From NCBI GenBank assembly GCA_947561585.1, contig CANNZV010001121.1, positions 1-64,000 on the forward strand: 64,000 bases of DNA. Reading direction: 5' to 3'. The notes under the pieces were generated by a model, which made no database searches, had not been told where the DNA came from, and worked only from the letters and a program-made list of their open reading frames with translations. Positions 11,668 to 21,953 of this stretch are shown one piece after another; the stretch's first letter is position 1, and the number at the start of each line of letters is the position of its first letter. A program made the translations under genes and the position numbers. The stretch is from Caprella mutica. Lineage: Eukaryota; Arthropoda; Malacostraca; Amphipoda; Caprellidae.

Positions 11668-12556
11668 ATGGCCCGAGTAACCCCAAGCCTACTCAGACAC
11701 ACAAGTCTCACCCCACCTGGCGAGCTGCCAGATGATGATGAGATGCCTGTCATGAGTTCCACCAAGCTCAGACCCACAGGCTTCCTCCTGCTCGCGCCGC
11801 CAGTCTGTGAACTGGTGGACTACGAAGCAGAGAACATCCACACAGGTGAGAATAGCTACCTGACCAACCCATGGGGCCCCTCACTCTCGCCCCCCGAAGG
11901 CGTGCGGCAGGACGATGAGACAGAGAGGACCCACACAACCCAATCGCATAAAAACTTGCATCATCCAAGATACACACACCCCCCAACAACAAAAGAATCT
12001 ATAGACAACTCCCCTTACAAACTCACGAGCCTCAGACTACTAATAATAGCTTGGGACATCGAACATAACCCAGGCCCCACACTCACCCAAACATGGACAT
12101 GCGACATATGCAATAGTAACATATCCCAACGACAAATCCCTCGGATGCAATAGCAACCCAACACACTGGGTACACAAGAGGAGCATGAACATAACCATAC
12201 AACAATACACCAATAACTGGAAATGCAACTTACACAACAACCCCACCAGACCCATCCAAATAGCAACTCAAGCCCCGCCACATACAGCACCACAGCCCAT
12301 ACAACAAACACCACCCAATACTGCACCACAGCCAACAAAAACATCCTGCAACAAGCAATTCAACATAATCCAAATCAACATAAATAGACTACATAACAAA
12401 ATAGATGAAATAGCCATGATTGCAAAAACACACAACACAGACATAACCATACAAGAAACCAAACTCACACCCAAACACAAAACACCATCATATTCAGATA
12501 TCAGAGCAGACAGAATGCACAAAATTGGGGGAGGACTCGTAACATACATACACTAA
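11668..12556 (+). pseudogene. Non-LTR protein fragment: 2A motif, zinc finger, start of endonuclease
   Basis: The first open frame (11668-12153) ends with D-I-E-H-N-P-G-P encoded at 12055-12078, matching the D-x-E-x-N-P-G-P consensus of 2A ribosome-skipping peptides, followed at once by W-T-C-D-I-C. After a frameshift near 12120-12185, the second frame (12185-12556) continues the Cys/His cluster (an H-W-V-H-like segment is spread over the shift, then W-K-C-N-L-H), a Pro/Gln/Thr-rich linker, and the endonuclease start N-I-I-Q-I-N-I-N with a later I-Q-E-T-K-L. 2A motifs followed by a PHD-like finger and endonuclease are known from CR1-, L2- and Rex1-type elements. Coding ends at a stop after 12553, and the similarity fades near 12620. 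Non-functional. Confidence 0.72.
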
Positions 12557-12620
12557 ATCGTCACCTACACCCCACTAAAAATCCCTCAACACATAAACAC
12601 CAGAAAGACAGAACTACAGA

Positions 12621-13508
12621 TGGACCCGGGCGATGGGTGCGGGAGGTCTATCTATAGTGTATCAGGCCGGACCATTCTGGCGTTTATAGTTTGAACAGCT
12701 GTTGGTTGAAATCATAACAAAGCGCTACGCTTCCATTAATTTAGATAGGAATAAATATGAAAAACCGGTTTTGCTTCCATTTAATTGACTTATTTTAATA
12801 GTCACGAGTGGAATTTTAATTAAAAAAATTTACAGTGTATTCATTAGTATCTCTACTATCGAATGGTATAAATTTTTTGCGATAAATTTTGATCTTTAAT
12901 GGTAGAAATCTTCAATTGCAATGCATCTATAAATTAGCGAGTAGCCGAGTACTGATGAAATAATTCTAGTTAAAGTAGGAGGTAACATCCTAGATTCCTC
13001 ATTCCTAGGTATTTTGATTCAAGGAAATACAAATACTATACCAGTGTTTTAGTATAACTTTCTTTCTATTATAACAGTGACTGGCTAGGTATACCCTGAA
13101 TAATTTTCAGATATTATGTAGCTGTCATTAATTCAATAGGTATTTAAGTTAGGTAGTCTATAATCATATTAAGCCTTAATTAGTTGAGTACCAAGTCATA
13201 ATTCCACAGTTGCAGCTTATTAGTTTTTTGTTCTCAAAATGAATCTTTTATCACCCTCTGGAACTGCTGCTTTTTATTTTCTAATCATTTGTTACCATTA
13301 ATTTTTGGATTCTGAGATTATAAATCAGAAAAAAATTGATGATTTTGTCATTTTGCTAACTTTTTCTAAATTGCAGAGAACAAAATAAAAATTTTGTTCT
13401 CGAGATACAGTATATGAATAGAGTTAATGCTAGCTAGGTATATATAATTTATATATATTCATATACCTATTATATTATATCTAAATTTATAGGTAAATTA
13501 ATTTTACT
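12621..13508. other. Intergenic DNA
   Basis: AT-rich and stop-rich. Nothing recognisable, except that ACCATTAATTTTTGG near 13293 repeats a phrase seen near 11217. Confidence 0.5.
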
Positions 13509-13791
13509 TCATATTTCAAAGTGTGGATAAAGTTGCCAGTATATTGGCAATTTTGGAGAGCGAGAGGTTGAATAAGTTGAAAAACCTTGTAAATAACTCA
13601 TAAAATAGAAATACTATTACAGCACTACTAATAGACTAAAGAGATTATAGATACACACATGAATCATGAAGCATAAAAATATAAAATCTTCACAATGAAG
13701 TCAAATTTCTTCTTTAAAGTATCTTAAAGGTGGCGATCTGAATCATTTCATGGCTAAACTGGTGACTTCCATGCCACACTTGGAAGTATGG
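13509..13791. mobile_element. MITE family B, copy 2
   Basis: CATATTTCAAAGTGTGG near 13510 is matched in inverted orientation by CCACACTTGGAAGTATGG ending near 13790. The interior follows copy 1 in order (GTTGCCAGTATATTGGC, AAACCTTGTAAATAA, AAAGTATCTTAAAGGTGGCGA). No coding capacity. Confidence 0.75.
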
Positions 13792-13871
13792 ATTTTAATT
13801 TATCTAATTAGAACCTAAGAATTAATGCTAACTTCCTATAGTTTCTTAATCGGTTCAGTGGTACCTAACTA

Positions 13872-14084
13872 AGGTCAAGCAGCTAAATTGCGTCACACTA
13901 ACTAACTGCGGCCTCTAACAAACCCACATTAAGAACATAAAGTAATAAATTATAGCACGCTTTGTGCTTAATTTGGTAGGTATGTAACATTTTATTGTAA
14001 TTTAGGTTCAGAATGTTTTAGTCTATTGAGAGGGCCGTAATTAAATATTAAAGGGCTGCAATTTAGTATTTACCTGCCTGACCC
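13872..14084. mobile_element. MITE family A, diverged copy
   Basis: The left end AGGTCAAGCAGCTAAATTGCG and right end with GGGCTGCAATTTAG, TACCTGCCTGACCC form imperfect inverted termini. The same termini occur at 15856-16034 and 16468-16669. Non-coding, about 213 bp. Confidence 0.6.
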
Positions 14085-14968
14085 TAGCTTAGGAGCTCTG
14101 CAAGTCTACAAAAATCAGTATCTGAGAGAAATATAGAATGTTTTGAAACCTCTTTATTTATTCATAGCCAATTACTAGTAAATACTAAATCTAGGAATTA
14201 ATAACAAAATGTTCTGAACTTATTGCCTTATAAAACAGTACACTAACATTTACCAAATACTAGAGTAGATAGTTACTATCAAAGAAAAGTGTAACCACTT
14301 TATGTTAATTTCTCTCAACTAACTGGTTTCTAATTTCCTATTACATTTAAATTTTACAAATTTGTTATTGTATACCCAGACCAAGAAATGGGTAATGTTC
14401 AAGAAATGTCTCATATTAATTAAATAATTATGATATTCAGATAAATTAGGTAATGGGAACATATTAATTAATTTCTAATATCTAAATCAAAACTCAGATT
14501 TGTGTTGGAGAATCTTTGAAGAATGTTCCTTTGTAAAATCCATGTTTTAGCTATACTGTGGCAGTAGCTACTGATCATCTTCATAAACTGTATCCGTCAT
14601 TGCTAAATCTAGAAATGATTTTTTTCAGTCAAAAAGTGTAATCAATTCATATTAAATTTATTGCATGAGCAGACATAATTACAATGAGAGGTTTCTCAAT
14701 TCCACTGAACTTGAGGTAAGTTATTATTATTATGTTTTAATGAAATTTCATCATACCTAGCTATTATTCAGATTGTAGCTCAGATTAATTAAATATATTT
14801 TTCATTTCGAACTGGCAGTATTGGGCCATTTTCTCTTCAACTGCAGTATTTAAATGAAAACATTCATCTCAAAAATTACCAATTGGCAAGTATTTATTAA
14901 TTTGTTTTAATTAAAAATAATTATATTTATTAAGGATAAATGAAATATTGAATTATATGTTAATATGA
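14085..14968. other. Intergenic DNA
   Basis: AT-rich. No gene or element recognised before the left inverted repeat of the next element. Confidence 0.5.
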
Positions 14969-15028
14969 AATTACTTATCGCCATTCTTGTTCATTCTGGA
15001 GTGTTCCAGAGGTGCCAACTTATGAGAT
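14969..15028 (+). repeat. Left 60-bp terminal inverted repeat
   Basis: It pairs with 19942-20001 with a single C/T difference. The sequence just inside (15029-15065, with GTCCACCTGCATCGG) is also related to the loop of the small hairpin element at 20000-20279. Confidence 0.85.
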
Positions 15029-15855
15029 GTCCACCTGCATCGGCCGTTAACTTAAGCATTCAGTTCGCCATTTGCATTTGGCGCATTAACATGTATGTGT
15101 TTTTTCGTGCTCCTCTAGGCTTAGTCTAGTTGTTCGTGTACAGTGTTTGTGATCGATTAAATTAGGTTTTTATTCAAGCCTAGATGTTCTCATATACAGA
15201 TAAGTGTTTTTATTATAGCTTTTCTTTTAGTTCCATGGGATATACAATTTTAGCCACTTTCGCCCGTTATTATAAATTTTAAAAAATTGCCTATCTTGCG
15301 TAGTACTTGAATCAGGTCTTGCTGGTAGTTTTTAAGTGAGCCAGTTAACTACTAACTAGTTATAAGTTATATGCCTATAGTCTCTTTCCAATAATTTCAC
15401 ATCGTGAAATTTTCTCTGATTCAGAGATATATAGACAGGGGAATTTCGATAACCCCCTGCTGGACCGAAGACAAACCCTAGAAATTCGTGACTAGGGTAA
15501 ATCTAGTTAGTTAGTTCGAAGCCGGTATTTCGAGACCGTGCGTACACAGCAGATATACGCTATATCGTGTATAACCAACTCACTTAATATTTTCGTCCCA
15601 AATTTACGATGACTACTAACCAGTTAACTACTAACTAGCTATAGGCTTAGCTATGCCTATAGAGTCTCTTTCCAAATTTCACATTGTGAAATTCTTCTCT
15701 ACTAAGAGAAAAATTATAGACAGGGGAATTTCGATAACCCGCTGCTAGGATTGATGACTAAAACCCTAAGAATTCGTGACTAGAGTTACTAGTTAGAATA
15801 GATAAAGCCGGAAATTCGTGACCGTGCTTAAACTGGATATCTCAAAAATACGATA

Positions 15856-16034
15856 GGGTCACATAGGTAAATTGCGGCTCCCAAATTACATTGAAATGTT
15901 GCATTGATATCAAAAGAAGCGCGGCGAATGATATAATTTATTAATATTATTTTTTATTGTGTGTTTTGAAACTATGATGTTTCTTTTGTTAGAGGTGCAG
16001 TTAGTTAGCGTGCCGCAATTTACCTGCTTGACCC
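15856..16034. mobile_element. MITE family A inserted in the hairpin array
   Basis: Left end GGGTCACATAGGTAAATTGC and right end GCAATTTACCTGCTTGACCC are imperfect inverted repeats bounded by TA on both sides (15854-15855 and 16035-16036). 179 bp, non-coding. TA duplication with a small size suggests a Tc1/mariner-dependent MITE, which is inference. Removing it restores the array period. Confidence 0.78.
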
Positions 16035-16467
16035 TATATCTAGTAACTATTTAACTCTCTTTAAATTTTCGTCACAAATTGGTGACTACCAGTTTACTAC
16101 TAACTAGCTATAGGCTTAGCTATGCCTATAGAGTCTCTTTCCAAATTTTACACAGTGAAATTCTTCTCAACTAAGAGAAAAATTATAGACAGGGGAATTT
16201 CGATAACCCCCTGCTAGGTTTGATGACTAAAACCCTAAGAATTCGTGACTTGGGTACTAGTTAGCTAGTTCAAACCGGAAATTCTTGACCGTGCTTTACT
16301 GGATTGAACTAATATACACTATATATCGTATAATACTATAACTTTCTTGTCCTTATTATATATTATATGGTAACTTTACATATGTGCAATAATACTCAAA
16401 ATAAAACATTTTAACGGGTATAAAGTGGCGTAAATTGTAAATAATCCTTGTTTGTAATTATTGCTTT

Positions 16468-16669
16468 GGGTCCCATAGGTAAATTGCGGTCGAATTGCAG
16501 TCTTTGCAAGAAGTTTTCTAAAACTTTTTGATTCGAATTTTTATTGAAATTTGTTTAGATATCTGAAGTAGCAGAATGCATTCTATATTTCATTATTGTT
16601 TGAAGCTATGATATTTCTGTGGTTAGAGGACACAGTTAGTTAGTGTACCGCACTTTACCTGCTTTACCC
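16468..16669. mobile_element. MITE family A, second copy in the array
   Basis: GGGTCCCATAGGTAAATTGC at the left and GCACTTTACCTGCTTTACCC at the right. 202 bp, non-coding. The right side is followed by TA; the left flank is TT, so the duplication has decayed. A third partial end lies near 17555-17591 (GTCGCAATATACGTACTTTA, then CCC). Confidence 0.7.
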
Positions 16670-17591
16670 TATCTAGCTTATAATTGGTAGCTACTTAAAG
16701 ATTGATATTGCTACTAGTGCTATGTATTCCATTCAAGAAGCACCTTGAATTTATGGATACAATTAATAATAATAATCCAGTTAACTACTAACTAGTTATA
16801 GGTTATATGCCTATAGTCTCTTAACAATAATTTCACATCGTGAAATTTTCTCTAATTTAGAGATATAATATAGACAGGGGAATTTTGAAGAGAAACTCTA
16901 AAAATTTGTGACTAAGGTAAATCTAGTTAGTTAGTTTGAATCCGGTATTTCGAGACCTTGTTTTCACTGGAAATATCAAATATACGCTACGCTATATTGT
17001 GTATAATTTTTTAACTCTATAAAAAATTTGTCGCAAATTCATGGTGACTACTAACTAGCTACAGGCTATATGCCTATTGAGTCTCCTTCCATATAAACTC
17101 ACATTATGAAAATTTTCTGTTACAGAACAATTTGAGAGGGGATTTCGATATTCACTACTATGATTGAAGACAGTCTCTATGAATTTTTAGCTAGGGCAAC
17201 TAGTTAGCTATTTTAGCAAGGAATTTGTGACCCAAGCTTGTACTGGCTTCATCTAAGGTACACTAGACATATTGTGTAACTTGAACTTTAGTCTAAAGTA
17301 CCAATATTAATTTCTAACAAATACAGACTGTTAATACCACTACAGATATGTTTTACAATTGCATATCCAAGTCTAGTTCTTCAATAAAATTTTTGCTGGA
17401 AGCCAGTTAACTTACTAGTTATATGCTGATGCCTACTGTGTCTTCCCAAATGAATTTGCAATGTTAAGTTTTTCTCTGATTCAGAGAATTAACAGGGGAA
17501 TTTCGATAACCTCCTGCTAGGATTCAAGACTGTTCATAGTTTTTCTAGTAGGCCAGTTTACTATGTGTCGCAATATACGTACTTTACCCTA

Positions 17592-19700
17592 ATTACCTAT
17601 ATTCCTTGATACATTCTTCTTGACTCGGGAATTGACGAAGAGTTGAAAGACTGGCAACAACAGTTCAACCGGAAATTTGGTACACATAGTTACATAAAAC
17701 CTGTATTTCAAAAATTATTTCTTATTTTGGAAATTCAAAAATTAATGTCTATAGGTATGAAGATTGGTCATAGAGAAGAATAATAATTTTCGGTTCAGTT
17801 TTCTCATTCATATAAGATGTGGAGGACTTCATTTATTTATAAATTTATCTAAAGCCATTGAATCTGCATATCCATTATTAACGTTATTAATTAGAACATT
17901 GAAGAACTGTAGTTGGTTCAATGGAATAAATTTGTCTCGTGGCCTCTATTGATTTTGAAGATGATTACTTTTCTGTCCATATAGAGAATATTATCGTAGA
18001 TATTAGAAATTGGAAAACACTTCTAACTTAAGTAAGTTTAGAGCTAAAGGCTCTACTTGTGAATCATGCAGCTTACTTAAGTCATGAATTCTATATTGGC
18101 AAAATTAAGAACTGAAAGTTACTTGTCTACATACTATTTAATTTACTTAGTTGATAGATGAATTCAAGAGAGAGCACTGTTGTTGTTAGTAATGAAAGAA
18201 AATTTATTTTATTTATTCCTAATCATTAGAAAGAAATAATTTTTAATTGATGCAACAAATATGAGCAAAATTCTATTAATTGTGACTTTTTCATTTTTAT
18301 CAAACTGTTGACTCTCTGCCATCCAGCAGTTTAATGGGGAGGTTTATTCTTTATAATTTTAGAATGTCTTAAAATTAATGCTCTCAAAATTGTCAATGGT
18401 AACTTACAAAAAGAATAGAAATTGATGATGATTATCCAGCTTAAAGTATTTAGACACCCTTTCATTACTTTAGTTTCGTAAGCATTGAAGGTATTTTTGG
18501 TTTCAAGCTTTCGATTATAAAGATTTCTATTCATCATCAGGAGAAGTGTGGAAAACGTGGCCTTCAACTCTGTGTTTATATAACCTCTGATAAAATGGAT
18601 TTCCAGTTGAATATAAATCTTTTCAATCAGTTTAGTAAGCATAAACCATAATTCTCAAAGTATTGTACTTAGCTACCACTGATGCATCAACTTGAAGAAT
18701 GTACATTTCTTGTAAATTTATTAAATTTTATTTAAAATTTATTATAATTATTTATTGATAGATGGGATTATATATGCTAAGACTCTACCTCCCACATTAA
18801 TGTACTAGAACTGAAGGCCATTTTTATCCTGTTGGCAGGGCCTTTTTAAATGACATTTAGTTTGTCCACATCAAAATATTTACAGTCAAGACTACAAATA
18901 TTCAGTCATGCTCTCGTATTAGTTAAAGGTTTTGACAACGTCTGTTAGAAGACTTATTTTTCTGTGAAAAAATATACTTTTATCAAAACTTTCATGCTGA
19001 TAAAGTAAGTTGGTATTTTGATGGGATTACTGAATAGTAGCTGATATCTAACGTTTAAGTATCATGAGGCTTTATAAAATTTGGGAAGACCAAGTGCAAC
19101 AGTGTTCATTACCCCTTTTGCGGTACAAAATTAGTATCATGTGTTTTTAGTGCAGAATATTTCTTGAGTAGACAGAAAATTGATCCCATGCAATTTAATG
19201 ATGTAAATTATTAATGTAAAGTTTTCTTATAATACTGGATTATCTAAAGTGAAATCGCTTGCAGTAAAGAGTGTTAGTTATTGAATTAGTGCAGGTATCC
19301 TGGATACCAATTAAAATAAAAATTAAATGAGACTAACCACTCCCATATACAAATGATCTTGGATGTTTCTTTTGTTTTGAATTTTGAAAAATTATTTCTC
19401 TCTGGAAGGTATTGCTTTTAGAATTTCAACCTATTAATTAATGAGATACGGTACAAGCTCAATGATCTATACATCAAGTTCCAACTTTCAAAGTTATGGA
19501 TGTATAAAGATTTTTTATCATGAAAGAGACTATTTCAATTACTTTATACCCCACGTAAGGGAAATAATGAATTCCTGATTAAATGAGGTATTTTAATGTC
19601 AATTCAAATTCTGTCTATATTTAACCTTCAAAGAGTACATGGATTAGATTTCGTGGAGAGTCTAATCAACTCTGTAAGTTTCTGAAAATCATACAAACAG
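17592..19700. other. Interior of the 5-kb element, no recognised gene
   Basis: AT-rich sequence with only short open stretches (longest about 100 codons, minus strand, 18331-18642, low complexity and without motifs). Could contain decayed exons. Nothing I can name. Confidence 0.45.
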
Positions 19701-19892
19701 TACCTATCTATTTCAAAAATAGGTAGACGGACTGAAGCAATTATGGAAGAGGCAGGAATCGACATTGCTAATTTTTATCTCTGCACTTGTGCAGCAGCCG
19801 CCTCTTCTTTCTTACACCATAATATTACCATTGACGATATTGAAGGTCTCAGGCTGGGCCAACGTTACAATTTTCTAATGCTCTTATCTTAA
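19701..19892 (+). pseudogene. Exon-like open segment, unknown protein
   Basis: An in-frame 63-codon stretch ends at TAA (19890-19892) and is preceded by TTTCTGAAAATCATACAAACAG, an AG that could serve as a splice acceptor. The composition is protein-like rather than random: it contains S-K-I-G-R-R-T-E-A-I-M-E-E-A-G-I-D and later I-T-I-D-D-I-E-G-L-R-L-G-Q. It lies just 49 bases inside the right inverted repeat of the 5-kb element, where a terminal transposase exon could sit. I do not recognise the family. Confidence 0.35.
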
Positions 19893-19941
19893 ATTCATAC
19901 TGGAAAATTGGTTGGTCTCATCTTTTGCTGCGTTCTTTAAA

Positions 19942-20001
19942 ATCTCATAAGTTGGCACCTCTGGAACACTCCAGAATAAACAAGAATGGCGATAAGTAAT
20001 T
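19942..20001 (-). repeat. Right 60-bp terminal inverted repeat
   Basis: Reverse complement of 14969-15028 with one difference. Its last two bases overlap the start of the hairpin element that follows. Confidence 0.85.
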
Positions 20002-20279
20002 GAACAGTTACCCAAGGCTTACCTGTAAGGTGAAGGGTGACTTCAATTACTTCGGAAGCCATTCTTGTTCATTTTTCTGGAGTGTTCTTTCCCGCCCGGA
20101 GCACTCCCGCCCGAACACTCCAGAAATACACAACAAAAGATTCGATCTTTGAATACTGAATGCTTAAGTTAACGGCTGATGCAGGTGGACATCTCACTCC
20201 AGAAAAATGAACAAGAATGGCTTCCGAAGTAATTGAAGTCACCATTCACCTTACAGGTAAGCCTTGGTTAACTGTTCAA
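20000..20279. mobile_element. Small hairpin element (280 bp)
   Basis: Left arm from TTGAACAGTTA (20000) to about 20083 and right arm from CACTCCAG (20195) to TAACTGTTCAA (20279) pair over about 85 bases with few mismatches. The arms contain CCATTCTTGTTCATT and CTGGAGTG, so they are related to the inverted repeats of the adjacent 5-kb element. The loop (20160-20194) matches, inverted, the sequence just inside the left repeat at 15029-15060. It looks like a short non-autonomous relative that abuts or inserted next to the larger element. Confidence 0.75.
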
Positions 20280-21044
20280 TTTTATTCATGTTGCTATATA
20301 ATTTCTTTCTTTCGCTACATTTGATTTAACAGAGACAAATCTATCATTTACTATTTACTTATTTAGTAATCTAAACAAACAGGTGGAAATAATGTAAATT
20401 GATAATTTGATAAAAGTCAATGGTAGCTAACTTATAGCTACTCACCTTTACAGAAATAGGTTCTTCTCCTTTTCCAGGTTAGGTAGCTGACTTTACCTAC
20501 AGCCAATGGCTTAGAAATAGCTACTGTGAATATTTAAACAATATTTAACTGAAAAATAATATGTTAGAATCTGAAATGATATATTTAGAAAATTATTATT
20601 AGAGTTTAATGCAATCTCTAAATTTCTTAATCAGAGCCAGTACACCCAGAACAAAGTAGCAATATCTCTACTCAATTTATACTGTGACTGAATTTTGTGG
20701 TAGTTAGCCACTAGGTACCAAAGTTAGTGTTGAGCCAAAATTAATGTAAAATATATAGGGATTAATTCAAATTTCAGAAGTGTTTGTAGCAAAATTAATG
20801 CAAATATAGGAATTAATTCAAAATTGTTCAGAGATAATCTCCCATATTCTGCAGACTGGTTAGAATGACGAGTTTGGACATGCTTTACTACCTGGCCAAT
20901 CTAGAAAAAATGGTCTTTTCTGATGGATTAATAATTTATTACTCTGTTGGAGTTTTCCAAACCTTAAAATACAGTAATAAATTAATGGGAATTGTATAAT
21001 CCGCAGCATTTAGCCTCTGAAATTCATCTGTTAGCCTAAGATAT
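20280..21044. other. Intergenic DNA with short dispersed repeats
   Basis: No gene. GGAATTAATTCAAA-type phrases at about 20760-20825 recur near 10700 and 22125, so part of it is decayed repeat. Confidence 0.5.
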
Positions 21045-21053
21045 TTTCCAGAG

Positions 21054-21944
21054 GGTTCTAGGTAAATTGCTCGAAAACAATTGCTCGAAAACAATTGCTC
21101 GAAAGACAATTGCTCGAAAAACAATTGCTCGAAAAACAATTGCTTAAACGAACAATTGCTCGAAAAACAATTGCTTGAACGAACAATTGCTCGAATTATC
21201 AAATTGCTCGAATGAACAAAATTGCTCGAATTATAAAATTGCACAGTTTTCGATTTTATAAAAGTCAGTTATTCATGAAGTGGAGCTGCACCTAACAATC
21301 CTTGTTTCTTTTAGTAATTGATCATTAATCATTCTATAAAGTATAAATAATTTTAATTATTACGCATTCTGCATAATCTTATTTTAGACCGTTTATGTCG
21401 TCTCGTATGTAACATGTGAATTGGAATCATGTGGTGAATAACTACTATTCATGCTTTTTTTTATCATAAAACCCGAAAAAAAATTAGATTTATTTAAACT
21501 CTGCTATAACTTTGAGTTATTTCACCTAGTGAGGTGCCATATGCAGATAGGCTAGTAATAAATAAGTATTCGGATCTTATGATAAATATAAAACATGAAT
21601 AGCAGTGATTCATCACATGATTCCAATTCACATGTTACATACGAGATGATATAAACGGTCTAAACTTTTATAAAATCGAAAACTGTGCAATTTTATAATT
21701 CGAGCAATTTTGTTCATTCAACCAATTTGATAATTCGAGCAATTGTTAATTCGAGCAATTGTTAATTCGAGCAATTGTTAATTCGAGCAATTGTTTTTCG
21801 AGCAATTGTCTTTCGAGCAATTGTTCTTTCGAGCAATTGTTCTTTCGAGCAATTGTTCTTTCGAGCAATTGTTCTTTCGAGCAATTGTTCATTCGAGCAA
21901 TTGTTCTTTCGAGTAATTGTTTTTCGAGCAATTTACCGGCTACC
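21054..21944. mobile_element. Fold-back element with 9-bp target duplication (Mutator-like)
   Basis: Flanked by perfect direct repeats TTTCCAGAG at 21045-21053 and 21945-21953. The ends are GGTTCTAGGTAAATTGCTCG and, inverted, GGTAGCCGGTAAATTGCTCG (16 of 20). Both arms are arrays of about 15 bases (AACAATTGCTCGAAA and its complement) at 21062-21245 and 21680-21935. The inner part is also palindromic (GTTTATGTCGTCTCGTATGT near 21391 versus its complement near 21640), so almost the whole 891 bp can fold on itself. A 9-bp duplication is the hallmark of Mutator-like elements. No transposase. Short open frames across the arrays are repeat artefacts. Confidence 0.85.
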
Positions 21945-21953
21945 TTTCCAGAG

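Larger units (their letters stand above)
11297..12620 (+). mobile_element. 5' fragment of a 2A-containing non-LTR retrotransposon
   Basis: GC-rich, C- and A-biased sequence unlike its neighbours. It begins near a perfect hairpin with a GAAA loop (11303-11322), continues into a protein region with a 2A-type motif and a PHD-like Cys/His cluster, and stops just inside the endonuclease domain. Everything downstream (rest of endonuclease, RT) is missing. This is opposite to the common 5' truncation of non-LTR copies. The 3' break is near 12600-12640. Confidence 0.7.
15341..17530 (+). repeat. Six-copy array of hairpin-rich repeats (candidate structured RNA or protein-binding repeat)
   Basis: Six related copies start near 15341, 15620, 16089, 16777, 17041 and 17402. 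Each has a core GACAGGGGAATTTCGATA or variant (anchors 15434, 15719, 16188, 16873, 17134, 17491). Spacing is 285 between copies 1 and 2, and 469 between 2 and 3, which becomes 288 once the MITE inserted there (with its TA duplication) is removed, so the basic unit is about 285 bp. Within about 200 bases each full copy has, in order: a CTATAGGC/GCCTATAG-type stem, TTTCAC/GTGAAA, TCTCT/AGAGA, CAGGGG/CCCCCTG, CCCTAG/CTAGGG and CGGT/ACCG; the last three share AATTTCGA- or AATTCGTGA-like loops. No open frame runs through. The strand is arbitrary. Confidence 0.75.
14969..20001. mobile_element. 5-kb element with 60-bp terminal inverted repeats
   Basis: The left end (14969-15028, starting AATTACTTATCGCCATTC) is matched by the reverse complement of 19942-20001 at 59 of 60 positions. 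The repeat itself contains an inner palindrome, CTGGAGTGTTCCAG. The 5,033-bp interior has no long open frame. It holds six copies of a hairpin-rich repeat (15341-17530), two inserted MITE A copies and one exon-like open segment near the right end. The flanks share only GA, so no target-duplication length can be assigned and the superfamily is unknown. Near-identical ends argue for recent mobility with enzymes supplied elsewhere, or for an intron-bearing transposase that I cannot assemble. Confidence 0.7.

Noticed and set aside
11768..12549. Cys/Val/Leu-rich minus-strand frames
   Set aside because: Complement of the A/C-biased non-LTR coding region; shadows.
18331..18642. 103-codon minus-strand frame
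   Set aside because: Ile/Leu/Lys/Asn-rich composition expected from AT-rich DNA and no motif.
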